A stretch of DNA of 64,000 nt from a bacterium (lineage in GTDB: Bacteria > Acidobacteriota > Thermoanaerobaculia > Multivoradales > J023). Under the pieces are notes generated by a model. The model did no database searches. It was not told the DNA's origin and saw only the letters and a list, made by a program, of their open reading frames with translations. Shown in pieces: positions 8,585-17,780 of the stretch. Within the stretch, counting starts at the first letter, position 1. The number at the start of each line of letters is the position of its first letter. The translations under genes were made by a program, and so were the position numbers. The stretch covers positions 25,090 through 89,089 of the forward strand of contig JAAELT010000696.1 of the NCBI GenBank assembly GCA_024226315.1, in the 5' to 3' direction.

Positions 8585-10339
8585 CTACTGAATCAGAGCG
8601 ACCTGGACGCCCCAGGCGTCCGGGTCGTCGGGCGGCGAGGCGTTCCAATCGCGGTAGGCATGCGAGTCGTCGGTCTGGTAGTGCAGCACGTACTCGCCGG
8701 CATCGAGCTCCAGGGTGCCGTGGTACAAGCGGTTCTTCGACGCGCCGCCGGCGCGATCGGTCATCGGATAGGTCATCTCCCAGATGACCTCGCCCCTCGC
8801 GTCTTCGAGCCAGGCGTAGTCGTACATCTCGCCGTGCGTGCCCTCGCCGAGAGCGTAGACCGAGACCTCGGTACGGCCGTCGAGAGTGAACTCGTGCCGT
8901 TTATGGCTGTGGCTGCGCACCCGGGCGATCCGCGCGAGGACCGAAGGGTCGTCGTCTTCGCGGTACTCGCCGACCATCGCACGGTCGAAGCCGTCGGCGC
9001 CGAACAGCGTGATTCCCCAGCGCTCGGGATAGTTCGGCGGCGCGGCGTTCCAGTCGCGGTAGGAGTGCGAGCCGTCGGTGACGAAGCCGACGATGTAGCT
9101 GCCCGCGTCGAGCCGGATCATCTCGTCGCTGACTCGGTTGTTCTTCGAGCCGCCGGCGTGTGCGGTCTGCTCGAAATCCATCGTCCACACTTTCTCGCGG
9201 CTGCGGGCGTTCATGATCCAACCGTAGTCGTCCATGCCGTGCTCGTGTCCCTCGCCGAGGGCGTAGACCCGCACCTTCATGGGCTCCGAGAGCGTGAAAC
9301 CGTGGGTACGTTGTTCGTCGTCGCGCATGCGGCTCAGCTCGGCCACCACCAGCTCGTCTTCCGGCAGGTGACGGTATTCGTAGGACTTGGCATAGCGCAG
9401 CTGCTCGGGATCCTTGGCCCACAGGGTGAGGCCCCAGAACGACGGATCGCGAGGCGGCAGGGCGTTCCAGGCCTCGGGCGAGTGCGAGCCGTCGGTGACG
9501 AAGGAGGCGGCGTACTTGCCCGCCGGCAGGGTCACGGTGTCGTAGGCCACCCGGTTCTTCTTGGCGCCGCCAGCGGGTCTCGAATCCTGGAAGGTGAAGG
9601 TCCAGACCTTCTCGCGGGTGTCGGCGTCGACGATCCAGCCGTAGTCGTAGCCGCCGTTGTCGTTGAGCTCGCCGACGGCATAGATCAGAAGCTCCATCGA
9701 CTGCTCGAGCTCGAAGCCGAGGTCACGGGAGGAACGGTCGTCCTCCGCCACCAGGGCGATGATCGCATCACCCCGCAGCTGGTCATGGGTGGCTTCCAGA
9801 TCCTCGTCGTCGAGCTCGAGCCCGGAGCCGCGTACCGCGAGCATCAGGTCGCCGACCGCTTCCTCGTAGTCTTCACTGTCGTCCCAGCCGAACATCCGCG
9901 CCATGGAGCGCGCCGCGCTCTCCCACCAGCCGTCGTCGTCGCCGTCGTGGGTCGGGTAGGTGGCGTAGTAGGCCTCGTAGGTGCCGGCCTCGAGCCGCAC
10001 GGTCTCGTCGTACTCGCGCAGGTCGCGCCGGCGCTCGGCCGGCCGAGCGTCCTTCATGTCCCACACGACCTCGCGGCTGTCGGCGTCCAGGATCCAGGCG
10101 GCCGCCATCTCCATTTTGTGTCCGCCGCGCCGGAGCTCGAATCCCAGCGCCTCGATGCGCACCTCCTGCGCGCGGTCGAGCTCGAAGCCCTGGACTTCGA
10201 CGTCTCCCGGCTCCAGATCGTCGATTTCGGCCAGTAGTCTGTCGTCGGCAGTCGCCGGCAGCGCCATGACCATGCTCGCCGCGAGCAGGCCCGCCGTCAG
10301 CAGGCCACCGTTCTTGACGTATTCGATTCGTCTTCTCAT
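8585..10339 (-). CDS. Exported protein of four internal repeats (YDYGWI-DA-R-KVW type), unrecognised
   Basis: The 584-aa protein has an N-terminal signal peptide (LLAASMVMALPATA) and then four tandem repeats of roughly 135-150 residues. Each contains a W(I/L)-x-(D/N)A-x-(S/T)RE-x-VW core, at about residues 77, 229, 368 and 503. Repeats 2-4 also share a downstream TDGSHS-x(2)-WNA-x-PP motif followed by a Trp-Gly strand. Repeat 1 is the most diverged and carries an acidic insertion. The composition suggests a secreted beta-sandwich protein. I do not recognise a named family or catalytic motif. GAGGAG precedes the ATG by about 8 nt. It is divergent from the PP2C gene. Confidence 0.8.
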   Translation of the reverse strand: MRRRIEYVKNGGLLTAGLLAASMVMALPATADDRLLAEIDDLEPGDVEVQGFELDRAQEVRIEALGFELRRGGHKMEMAAAWILDADSREVVWDMKDARPAERRRDLREYDETVRLEAGTYEAYYATYPTHDGDDDGWWESAARSMARMFGWDDSEDYEEAVGDLMLAVRGSGLELDDEDLEATHDQLRGDAIIALVAEDDRSSRDLGFELEQSMELLIYAVGELNDNGGYDYGWIVDADTREKVWTFTFQDSRPAGGAKKNRVAYDTVTLPAGKYAASFVTDGSHSPEAWNALPPRDPSFWGLTLWAKDPEQLRYAKSYEYRHLPEDELVVAELSRMRDDEQRTHGFTLSEPMKVRVYALGEGHEHGMDDYGWIMNARSREKVWTMDFEQTAHAGGSKNNRVSDEMIRLDAGSYIVGFVTDGSHSYRDWNAAPPNYPERWGITLFGADGFDRAMVGEYREDDDPSVLARIARVRSHSHKRHEFTLDGRTEVSVYALGEGTHGEMYDYAWLEDARGEVIWEMTYPMTDRAGGASKNRLYHGTLELDAGEYVLHYQTDDSHAYRDWNASPPDDPDAWGVQVALIQ

Positions 10340-10478
10340 CCTGAAGCTCCTCTGTCGTCCTTCACTGAAGCTATACGTAGATGAGACTGCCCGAGTTCCG
10401 AAATCGAACCCGGATGCTCGGTACGACGTATTCTATGATCTCGTCAGAGTCCGACCCGACTGATGTAAGAATCGAGCC

Positions 10479-12542
10479 ATGCGACGAGATGCCACCGTCC
10501 GCGCGTTGCGGTGCACCAGGATTGGTGCGATCTCGCTCCTCGTGGTCGCTCTCGCGCTGGCGCCTGCCTCCCTGGCCCGAGGGCCACGGGAGGCGCTCTG
10601 GGAGCTGACGGCCAAGGATCTCGACGACGAGACCGGACAGATCATCCTGCCGCCGCTCTGGAAGTTCCACTCCGGCGACGATCCGTCCTTCGCGGCTCGC
10701 GGCTTCGACGACGGCGACTGGCAGGAGACCGACACCCGGCTGCTCGCCGGTGAGCGGCCCGGCGACTGGGACGGGATGGGCTGGTTCCGGCTGCGCTTCC
10801 GTGTCTCCCACGATCTGAGGGGCGCGTCCCTCGGCCTGACGCTGCGCCAGTTCGGGGCCGCCGAGATCTACCTGGACGGGGAGCTGGTGCGCGGCGTCGG
10901 CACGGTCGACGCCCGGCGCGCGGCGACGCGGGCGCGGATCCAGCGCCAGCCTCACTTCTTCGGCTTCGACGATCGCGCGATCCACGTGCTCGCCGTGCGC
11001 TTCGCCAATCACGAGGCGGACGCCTTCGAGGAGGCGGGCAAGATCGGGGGTTTTCGGGCGGCGCTGGGCACCGCCAACGGCGAATTCGAGTCCTACGCCG
11101 CGAACCTGCGCTCCCTGAGCGCCTACCAGGCTTTCTTCACCGGTCTGTTCGCCGCCTTCGCGCTGCTGCATCTGTTGCTCTGGGTCTTCTATCGGGAGTC
11201 CGGGGAGAATCTCTACTTCGGTCTGCTCAGCGGCACCGTCGCGCTGCTCTCTTATCTCTTCTTTCACGGCCACTTCACAGAAGACCCCAGTTTTTTTCAC
11301 GTCTACGACCGCGCCATGAACGGCGCCTGGGTGCTGCTCAGCGTCTGCGCGCTGCGTTTCGTCTACTGTGTCTACGATCGTTCGCCACAGTGGCTGCGCA
11401 CGGTGCTCGCCGCGGCCCTGGCGATGATCGCCCTCGGCTGGTTCTTTCCCATGGCCGCCAAGCCGTGGATCTTCGTGCTACTGCTGGCGACCGCCGCGGA
11501 GATGGTGCGCGTGGTGGTGGTCGCCAACGTCCGACGCCAGGCCGGAGCGCGGATCGTCGGCCTCGGCATCCTGATCCTGGCCGGCGGCATGACGGTCGGA
11601 CTCCTGGCGTCTTCCGGTGCCCTGCCGTCTTCGATCTTCACCGTCTTCCTGATTCCCTTCGCGTCGGTGCTGGCGCTGATTCTGACCATGTCGGTCTACC
11701 TGTCGCGCCGCTTCGCCCAGGCCAACCACGATCTGCGCGAGCAGCTGAGCGAGGTCCGGCGGCTTTCCGATCAGAAGCTCGAAGACGAGGTCGCGCGACG
11801 CCTGCTCGAAGCCGAGAACCAGCGTCAGGCCGAGGAGCTCGAGGAGGCGCGCAAGCTGCAGCTCTCGATGTTGCCCCGGAGCCTGCCGGCCCTGCCGGAC
11901 CTGGCGGTCGCGGCTGGCATGTTCACCGCCACCGAGGTCGGCGGCGACTACTACGACTTCGACGTGGCGGAAGACGGTACCCTCACCGTCGCCCTCGGCG
12001 ACGCCACCGGTCACGGCATGAAGGCGGGCACGCTGGTGACCGCCACCAAGAGCCTGTTCAAAGGCTTGGACGGTACGGCCGAGCTGCCCGAGACCCTCGG
12101 CCGGTTCGGTCGGGCGCTCAAGCGGATGAACCTGCAGCAGCTCAACATGGCGTTGATGCTGGCCCGCTTCAAGGCCGGCCGGATGCGCCTCGCCGCCGCC
12201 GGCATGCCGCCGGCCCTGGTGCACCGCGCCGCCTCCGGCGAGGTGGAATCGGTGATCAACGAGGGCATGCCGCTGGGCAGCATGGCCGACTTCCCCTACC
12301 GCCAGAGCGAGCTCGACCTGGCGTCGGGCGACACCGTGCTGTTGATGAGCGACGGCTTCCCGGAGCGGCTCAACGGCGAGGACGAGATGCTGGGCTACGA
12401 CAAGGTCCAGCAAGCTTTCTCGAAGGTCGCCTCAACCGAGCCGCAAGTGATCATCGACCGCCTGGTCGCCGACGGCGAGGCGTGGGCCTCCGGCAGGCCG
12501 GCGGCGGACGACACGACCTTCGTCGTGCTGAAGGTGCGCTGA
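10479..12542 (+). CDS. 7TM receptor-type PP2C/SpoIIE serine phosphatase
   Basis: The 687-aa protein has a signal peptide, then an extracytoplasmic jelly-roll-like domain (about 35-205, with WKFHSGDDPSFAARGFDDGDW typical of sugar-binding folds). Seven membrane helices (about 213-406) and a coiled-coil linker (about 408-460) lead to a SpoIIE/RsbU-type PP2C phosphatase domain. Metal-binding motifs are VGGDYYD (about 487), GDATGHG, MSDGFPE and the terminal DDTTF. This is the 7TMR-DISM sensor layout. The family dephosphorylates anti-sigma antagonists or similar phosphoproteins; the partner here is unknown, although the ECF/kinase cluster lies close by. TAAGAAT, a possible -10, is about 6 nt upstream of the ATG, with no clear Shine-Dalgarno. 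Confidence 0.88.
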   Translation: MRRDATVRALRCTRIGAISLLVVALALAPASLARGPREALWELTAKDLDDETGQIILPPLWKFHSGDDPSFAARGFDDGDWQETDTRLLAGERPGDWDGMGWFRLRFRVSHDLRGASLGLTLRQFGAAEIYLDGELVRGVGTVDARRAATRARIQRQPHFFGFDDRAIHVLAVRFANHEADAFEEAGKIGGFRAALGTANGEFESYAANLRSLSAYQAFFTGLFAAFALLHLLLWVFYRESGENLYFGLLSGTVALLSYLFFHGHFTEDPSFFHVYDRAMNGAWVLLSVCALRFVYCVYDRSPQWLRTVLAAALAMIALGWFFPMAAKPWIFVLLLATAAEMVRVVVVANVRRQAGARIVGLGILILAGGMTVGLLASSGALPSSIFTVFLIPFASVLALILTMSVYLSRRFAQANHDLREQLSEVRRLSDQKLEDEVARRLLEAENQRQAEELEEARKLQLSMLPRSLPALPDLAVAAGMFTATEVGGDYYDFDVAEDGTLTVALGDATGHGMKAGTLVTATKSLFKGLDGTAELPETLGRFGRALKRMNLQQLNMALMLARFKAGRMRLAAAGMPPALVHRAASGEVESVINEGMPLGSMADFPYRQSELDLASGDTVLLMSDGFPERLNGEDEMLGYDKVQQAFSKVASTEPQVIIDRLVADGEAWASGRPAADDTTFVVLKVR

Positions 12543-12568
12543 GCTTTGTCGTACGGAAAGTACGGTAG

Positions 12569-15250
12569 CTACCGCTGAGCGCGTGCCTGGCGGAGCCGGT
12601 CGAGGCGTTGCCGGGCCTCGACTGTGGCTCTAGACGAGTCGCCTTTGGCTTGCTCGATGATCGGAAGACTCTCGCGCAGTAGAGGTTCCGCCTCGTCGAA
12701 GCGGTCGAGATCGGCCAGGCATCCGCCGAGCACGCTCCGGGCGTCGGCCGTGCGCCAGTGATCGCTGCCGTAGGCACCCCCCAGGATCTCTAGGGCGCGC
12801 TCAGCGTCCTGCAAGGCTCCCTCCGGCCGTCCCATCGTCCGGAGCCAGCTCGCGTGAAGCCGGAGTACGATACCCACGGGGCTGGAATCTCCGTAGAGAT
12901 CCTCGAAGATCTGAAGTCCCTGCTCCAGGCTGCGGCCCGCTTCCTCCAGGTCGCCGGTCCGTGCCTGATCCGAGCTTCCTCGCAGGTGGAGGAGCAGCCC
13001 CAGGTTGGTGTGGACGGTGGCTACTGTCTGGTGGCTCTCGCCATGGATTGCGCGGTACTCGTCCAGGCTCTGGCGGAAGAGGGTTTCGGCTTCGTCCCAG
13101 CTCGCCGCCCGCTGATCCACGTCTGACGCTCCCAGCTCCCGCAGAGACACAGCGAGGTTGCTGCGCGTCAAGGATGCTGACTCGGCGTTGGTACCGTAGA
13201 GCTCTTCTTTCAGGGCCAGGGACTCGCGGAAGGCCTCTGCGGCTTCCCGGTACTGTCCGAGCGCTTCGAGCGCTGTTGCCAGATTGTTGGTGCCGATCGC
13301 GATTCCCGCATCGATCACGCCGGGCAGGCGTTTCTTCATCGCCAGCGATTCGCGGAGGATGTCCGCGGCGGCCTGGAGCTCGCCGCGACGGTCCAGGAAC
13401 AGCGCCAGGTCGTTGAGGGCCTGGGCGAGCGGCTTGTCGTCGACGTCTCCCGAGCGCACCAGCTCGAGAGCCTCGGCTCGACGCGTCGCGGCTTCAGCTC
13501 CCTGTCCCCGCGCGCTCTCTACCGCGGATCGCCGAAGCATGGCGATCACCCAGTCACCGTCGCGTTCGCGGCCATCGGCGGAGCGGCGAAGAAAGCCTTC
13601 TCGGGTCCAGTCGTCCGCTTCCTGGAGGAAGCCGAGCCCATAGTACGACCACCCAATCGCATCCATGAGCCCAGGAAGATCTTCCGGCAGCTGATCCAGC
13701 AGCCGGGCTCTCTCTTCCTCGTCGAGATCGTCGAGCTCTCGGGCCTTCTCGAGATCGAGGATCTGGTCGTCGAGAAGCTCGCGAGCCTTGATTTCTGGAC
13801 CTCGCTTTTGAGGATCCCTGATCTCGAACAGGCCCGCCATGTAATCGCGGACGTACCACGAACGCTCGAGCGCCGCCTTCGAATCCTCGATCGCCGCCTT
13901 CAGGCTCTGTTCGCGCTGCCAGAAGCCGTAGAAGAGCACCGCGGAACCTATGGTGACCAGGACGAGGAACAGCGCTGTGATCGCGGTCGCACGGTGGCGC
14001 TGAGTCAGCTTTCGAGCCGAATAGGAAAGAGACTGCTCGTGCGCCGACACCGGGAAGGACTGTCGGTGGCGTCGTAGATCCTCCGAGACTTCCTTCGCGG
14101 AGGAGTATCGTTTTCCCGGGTCCTTGTGAAGGGCCTTGAGAACAATACAATCCAGATCGCCGGCGAGCCGGCGCTGCAGCTCCTGGTGGCCGTTGTGGCC
14201 GTTGTGGCCGTTCCCGTGAGCTGCCTCGCGCGAGGCTTGCTCCGATTTCGAAGATCTCGGCAGCTCCAGCTCGGACGGGTCCACGTCGGGCTCGGCCGCG
14301 GCCGAGATGACGGCCGTACTGGGCTTCTCCGGCTGTTCGGTACAGATCGCTTGTTTGAGAGCGAAGAAAGAGCTGTTCCACTTCTGAAAGGGATAGTGCC
14401 CGGTCAGGATCTCGTAGAGCACGACTCCCAGGGAGTAGACGTCGGTCGACGTGCTCAGGAAGCCGGTGCCCATGATCTGCTCCGGGCTCGCGTACTGGAG
14501 AGTTCCGAGGAAGCCCAGGGACGGCATCTGCCAGGTGGTGTCCGTGGGCGAGGATTGCGGGCTCGCATCGATCAGCCAACCGATTCCGAAGTCGACGAGC
14601 TTGGGCTCGCCGTCTCGGGTCACCAGGATATTTGCGGGCTTGAGGTCACGATGGATGATCAGATTCTGGTGCGCGAAGTGGACGGCGTCGCAGATGCGCT
14701 CGCAAAGTCGTACCCGGTGGCCGAGGGAAAGGTCGTTCTCCCTGCAGAAGCGGTCGATCGGAATGCCGTCCACATACTCCATGACCAGATAGGGCTGACC
14801 CGTCTCGGTGGTGTCGGCATCCAGGCAGCGCGCGATGTTGGGATGGTTCAGGCGAGCCAGGAGCTTCCTCTCGGTCAGGAAATGCTTGAGTTGGTGTTCG
14901 GTAACGAAACCTGGACGAATGACCTTGATCGCGACCGTGTTCTCCGTGACCGGATGCAGGGCTTTGTACACCGTTCCCATGCCGCCTTGGTCGATAAGCT
15001 CCTGCACAGGGTAGCGGTCGATCAGGTCGCCGGCGCCGAGCTCGCTCGCCTCGGAGTGATCCATGGGCACCAGCGGTTTCTCGAAGATGCCGTCGGGTTG
15101 ATCGGTCAAGGCCAGGAGGCTTTCCACCTCCTGGCGAAGCTCGTCGTTCCCGCCGCAAGCCGTCTCGATATAGGCTTTGCGGTCGGCACCGCCGCGCTCG
15201 TACGATGCGCGAAATATTTGAAACGATTCCTTGTGGAGTTCCGTCAACAC
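12569..15250 (-). CDS. Ser/Thr protein kinase with transmembrane helix and C-terminal TPRs
   Basis: The 893-aa protein has an N-terminal helical domain (about 1-58, ending DELRQEVESLLAL) typical of planctomycete/acidobacterial kinases. A Hanks-type kinase domain follows (about 78-395): QGGMGTVYKA loop, Lys109 in AIKV, HRDLKPANIL (catalytic Asp202) and DFG 220-222. One transmembrane helix (421-443) leads to a TPR-rich region with repeated EA-LG-Y-EA units. The start is GTG with GGAGG 8 nt upstream. It lies downstream of the ECF sigma factor and a 91-aa protein on the same strand, so the kinase may control the sigma factor. A GNGHNGHNGHQ low-complexity stretch (about 346-356) interrupts the C-lobe. 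Confidence 0.92.
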   Translation of the reverse strand: MLTELHKESFQIFRASYERGGADRKAYIETACGGNDELRQEVESLLALTDQPDGIFEKPLVPMDHSEASELGAGDLIDRYPVQELIDQGGMGTVYKALHPVTENTVAIKVIRPGFVTEHQLKHFLTERKLLARLNHPNIARCLDADTTETGQPYLVMEYVDGIPIDRFCRENDLSLGHRVRLCERICDAVHFAHQNLIIHRDLKPANILVTRDGEPKLVDFGIGWLIDASPQSSPTDTTWQMPSLGFLGTLQYASPEQIMGTGFLSTSTDVYSLGVVLYEILTGHYPFQKWNSSFFALKQAICTEQPEKPSTAVISAAAEPDVDPSELELPRSSKSEQASREAAHGNGHNGHNGHQELQRRLAGDLDCIVLKALHKDPGKRYSSAKEVSEDLRRHRQSFPVSAHEQSLSYSARKLTQRHRATAITALFLVLVTIGSAVLFYGFWQREQSLKAAIEDSKAALERSWYVRDYMAGLFEIRDPQKRGPEIKARELLDDQILDLEKARELDDLDEEERARLLDQLPEDLPGLMDAIGWSYYGLGFLQEADDWTREGFLRRSADGRERDGDWVIAMLRRSAVESARGQGAEAATRRAEALELVRSGDVDDKPLAQALNDLALFLDRRGELQAAADILRESLAMKKRLPGVIDAGIAIGTNNLATALEALGQYREAAEAFRESLALKEELYGTNAESASLTRSNLAVSLRELGASDVDQRAASWDEAETLFRQSLDEYRAIHGESHQTVATVHTNLGLLLHLRGSSDQARTGDLEEAGRSLEQGLQIFEDLYGDSSPVGIVLRLHASWLRTMGRPEGALQDAERALEILGGAYGSDHWRTADARSVLGGCLADLDRFDEAEPLLRESLPIIEQAKGDSSRATVEARQRLDRLRQARAQR

Positions 15251-15334
15251 ACCTCACCTCCGGAGAATTGAAAATTAGAGTATGAACGCGAGGTGTAGGA
15301 ACGGTGCGGTGGCATGAAGAGTCGGTACCCTTGA

Positions 15335-15610
15335 TCAGCTCCGGGTGTCGAGAAGCGCTCGCAACTCTTTGTTGTTTTTCTCGAGCGCTGCCGCAAGACG
15401 CTTTCGGGACAGGCGAGAGCCTGTGCGCGACCGGAAGCTTTGGGGCAAATTCGTCTGGTCATGCATGGTCGCGTAGAAGGTCTTCGCCAAGAGCTCGAAG
15501 CTCTGGGCGATGCCCAGGATGAGCTTCTCGTCTTCGGGTCGACGGGGGTCACTTCCATGGGGCCCCGCGGGCTTAGTGGGTCGTGCAGACAGGCTGTTTT
15601 GGTCGAGCAC
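15335..15610 (-). CDS. Small 91-aa helical protein between ECF sigma factor and kinase
   Basis: The gene starts at GTG 15610, preceded by GAGGAG at a suitable distance. The product has a Pro/Arg-rich N-terminus and two predicted amphipathic helices (EKLILGIAQSFELLAKTFYA and the C-terminal RLAAALEKNNKELRALL). There is no signal peptide or recognised domain. It lies 84 nt before the kinase and 160 nt after the sigma factor on the same strand, so a partner or regulator role is plausible but inferred. The larger overlapping readings on either strand lack a ribosome site and coding character. Confidence 0.6.
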   Translation of the reverse strand: MLDQNSLSARPTKPAGPHGSDPRRPEDEKLILGIAQSFELLAKTFYATMHDQTNLPQSFRSRTGSRLSRKRLAAALEKNNKELRALLDTRS

Positions 15611-15770
15611 CTTCTTTTCTCCTCTTGTTGTTCGATCCAGCCTCTTTCCAAAGGCCTGCCGACTACAGACTTCAGCAGATCGCCGCATCCCGCCACTGCC
15701 GCCGGCTCTCGGCCGGCGCCCTACACCTCCCTATGGAAACGCGTGATCGGCCTTCGGAAGTGTTCGTGGA

Positions 15771-16562
15771 CTATTGACTCGCATCCAGCCCCGAAGCTCC
15801 TTTCTTGGTCAAGTGACGCTTCAGCCAGACCAGGGCCACGGCCCAGAGGCGTCTTGCCTTGGCCACGGAAACATCCATGGCGTCGGCGGTTTCTCGGTGA
15901 GTCAACCCGACGAAGAACCGTAGGTCCACGACTCGGCTCGCGTCCGGGTCGAGTTTCTTCAGGTCTTCCAGTGCTTCGTTCAGCTCCGCGAGATCCAGAT
16001 CGATCTCCTCGGCGCGATTCAGGGCTTTTTCGAGTGAGCTGGGACGCTTCCCGCTTCCGCGGCTCTGAGTGTTTCTCTTGCGGGCGTGATCGACCAGAAT
16101 GCGACGCATCTCTTCGGCCACGAAACCGAAGAACTTCCTGTGACTGTCGAACGCCACCGTGCGCTTGCCCAGCAGCTTCAAGAAGACTTCGTTCACCAGT
16201 GCGGTGGTCTGTAGGGTATGTCCCTTGTTCTCCTTTCTCAGGCGCCTCTTGGCCATCAGGTGGAGATGATCGAAGACTGCTGGCGCCAGCTCGTCGAAGG
16301 CTTCCTTGTCGCCCGAGCTCCAGCGGGTGAGCAACTCGCTGACTCGGGAGCCCGAGGCCGCGAACGATGGTTCGGACGCGGCTGCGGTGGCCTCCAGGGT
16401 ATCCATATCAGGAAGAGCCGATGCCTCTTCCGAAGGCGGTGCCGGTGGCTCGATGACTCCGGATTCGGCGGTGTTCGATCTGGCCTCGATGGCGGGTGCG
16501 TCTACGGTCTGTCGCGCAGAGGATTCCACGGCCATCGCTCCGACCTTTTCCGGTTGCTTCAT
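15771..16562 (-). CDS. ECF-family RNA polymerase sigma factor (Sigma70_ECF type)
   Basis: The sigma-factor core is about 180 residues. Region 2 includes FDHLHLMAKRRLRKE, TTALVNEVFLKLL and FFGFVAEEMRRILVDHARK, and region 4 includes LDPDASRVVDLRFFVG, LTHRETADAMDVSVAKARR. This matches the acidobacterial/planctomycete ECF class that accompanies Ser/Thr kinases. An unusually long N-terminal extension rich in Ala, Pro and Glu (about 80 aa) precedes the core. I place the start at ATG 16562, with GGGGAGG about 12 nt upstream; an ATG further in (MAVES) and one further out remain possible. It is divergent from the dehydratase gene and heads the sigma-small protein-kinase cluster. Confidence 0.87.
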   Translation of the reverse strand: MKQPEKVGAMAVESSARQTVDAPAIEARSNTAESGVIEPPAPPSEEASALPDMDTLEATAAASEPSFAASGSRVSELLTRWSSGDKEAFDELAPAVFDHLHLMAKRRLRKENKGHTLQTTALVNEVFLKLLGKRTVAFDSHRKFFGFVAEEMRRILVDHARKRNTQSRGSGKRPSSLEKALNRAEEIDLDLAELNEALEDLKKLDPDASRVVDLRFFVGLTHRETADAMDVSVAKARRLWAVALVWLKRHLTKKGASGLDASQ

Positions 16563-16748
16563 GGTTCTGGCAGCCTCCCCTCGCTGGCCTCGACCTCGCG
16601 TTCTGGCGGCTGCGATGCGCATCGAGAGTCGCTTGCGCGCTTCGACTCGCCAGACTGGCTTTTCCTTCTACCTATAAGACGCGCGAACGACTCAGCCAGG
16701 TGCTCACCGGATCCAAAAGGATCTATGCCAGCCGCAATCTCGGTCCGG

Positions 16749-16754
16749 TAGGAT
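16749..16754 (+). promoter_or_regulatory. Candidate -10 box (TAGGAT) for the PLP dehydratase gene
   Basis: TAGGAT ends 6 nt before the ATG at 16761 and no Shine-Dalgarno is present between them, which predicts a leaderless mRNA. The match to the recurrent TAG(A/G)NT pattern supports it; no convincing -35 was identified. Confidence 0.45.
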
Positions 16755-16760
16755 GATCCC

Positions 16761-17780
16761 ATGACGGCACAATCCACCCGCGACACCGACCCGATCCCCC
16801 CCACCCTCGACGATATCCGGGAGGCCCGCGAGCTGCTCGGCGACCGCGTCCTCGAGACGCCGGTGTGGCAGTGGCGTGGCCGTGAGATCGAGGCGGCGGT
16901 GGGAGCGGGAACCAGCGTCTTCCTCAAGCTCGAGCTGTTCCAGTACGCCGGCACGTTCAAGCCCCGCGGCGCGCTGCTCAACATGATGGCGCTGGCGCCG
17001 GGGGATCTGAAGCGGGGCGTCACCGCGGTGTCAGCCGGCAATCACGCCATCGCCGTCGGCTATGCGGCGCGGGCGCTCGGAGCCAGCGCCAAGGTGGTGA
17101 TGCTGAGCACCGCCAACCCTGCACGGGTGGCAGCCTGCCGCGCCTACGGCGCCGAGATCGTGCCGGTGGACGACGTACACACCGCGTTCGACGTCGCCCA
17201 CCAGGTGGAGCGCGACGAGGGCCGCGCCCTGATTCACCCGTTCGAAGGCCGGCGGACCGTGCTCGGCACGGCCGGCGTGGGGCTCGAGCTGGCCGCGGCG
17301 GTGCCCCGCCTCGACGCGGTGATCGTACCGATCGGTGGCGGCGGACTGTGTGCCGGCGTCGCCACCGCGGTCAAGCTGATGCAGCCTTCCTGCGAGGTCT
17401 TCGGCGTCGAGCCGGAGGGCGCTGATTCCATGCACCGCAGCTTCGCCGCCGGCGAGCCGCAGTCGATCGATCGCGTGCGCACGATCGCCGACAGCCTCGG
17501 CGCGCCGCATGCCGCTCCCTACACCTTCGGGCTCTGCCGCCGTTTCGTCGACGAGCTGGTGATGATCGACGACGATCAGATTCGGCGCGCCATGCGGCTG
17601 GTGTTCGACGGCGCGAAGCTCGCCGTCGAGCCCGCCGGCGCCGCCGCCACCGCGGCACTGTGTGGGCCGCTGCGCGAGCGGCTGGTGGGAAAGCGGGTGG
17701 GCGTGATCGTTTGCGGCACCAACATCGACGTCGCCACCTTCGCCGACCAGTCCGGCGCCTACGCTAGCTCGAGCTCGTAG
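16761..17780 (+). CDS. PLP-dependent threonine/serine dehydratase-like enzyme
   Basis: The 339-aa protein is a fold-type II PLP enzyme. The Schiff-base lysine lies in GTFKPRGA (Lys67), the substrate loop is SAGNHA, the phosphate-binding glycine loop is IGGGGL (about 194-199), and the C-terminal motif is VCGTNID. Family members deaminate L-threonine or L-serine, racemise serine or dehydrate hydroxyaspartate. The length lacks the ACT regulatory domain of biosynthetic IlvA, so a catabolic dehydratase or racemase is more likely. Its last 22 nt overlap the convergent Uma2 gene. The TAGGAT box 6 nt upstream suggests leaderless transcription. Confidence 0.88.
   Translation: MTAQSTRDTDPIPPTLDDIREARELLGDRVLETPVWQWRGREIEAAVGAGTSVFLKLELFQYAGTFKPRGALLNMMALAPGDLKRGVTAVSAGNHAIAVGYAARALGASAKVVMLSTANPARVAACRAYGAEIVPVDDVHTAFDVAHQVERDEGRALIHPFEGRRTVLGTAGVGLELAAAVPRLDAVIVPIGGGGLCAGVATAVKLMQPSCEVFGVEPEGADSMHRSFAAGEPQSIDRVRTIADSLGAPHAAPYTFGLCRRFVDELVMIDDDQIRRAMRLVFDGAKLAVEPAGAAATAALCGPLRERLVGKRVGVIVCGTNIDVATFADQSGAYASSSS

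Noticed and set aside
12543..12568. Possible terminator between the convergent phosphatase and kinase genes
   Set aside because: Only short imperfect inverted matches (tacgg...) and no T-run on either strand; too weak to call.
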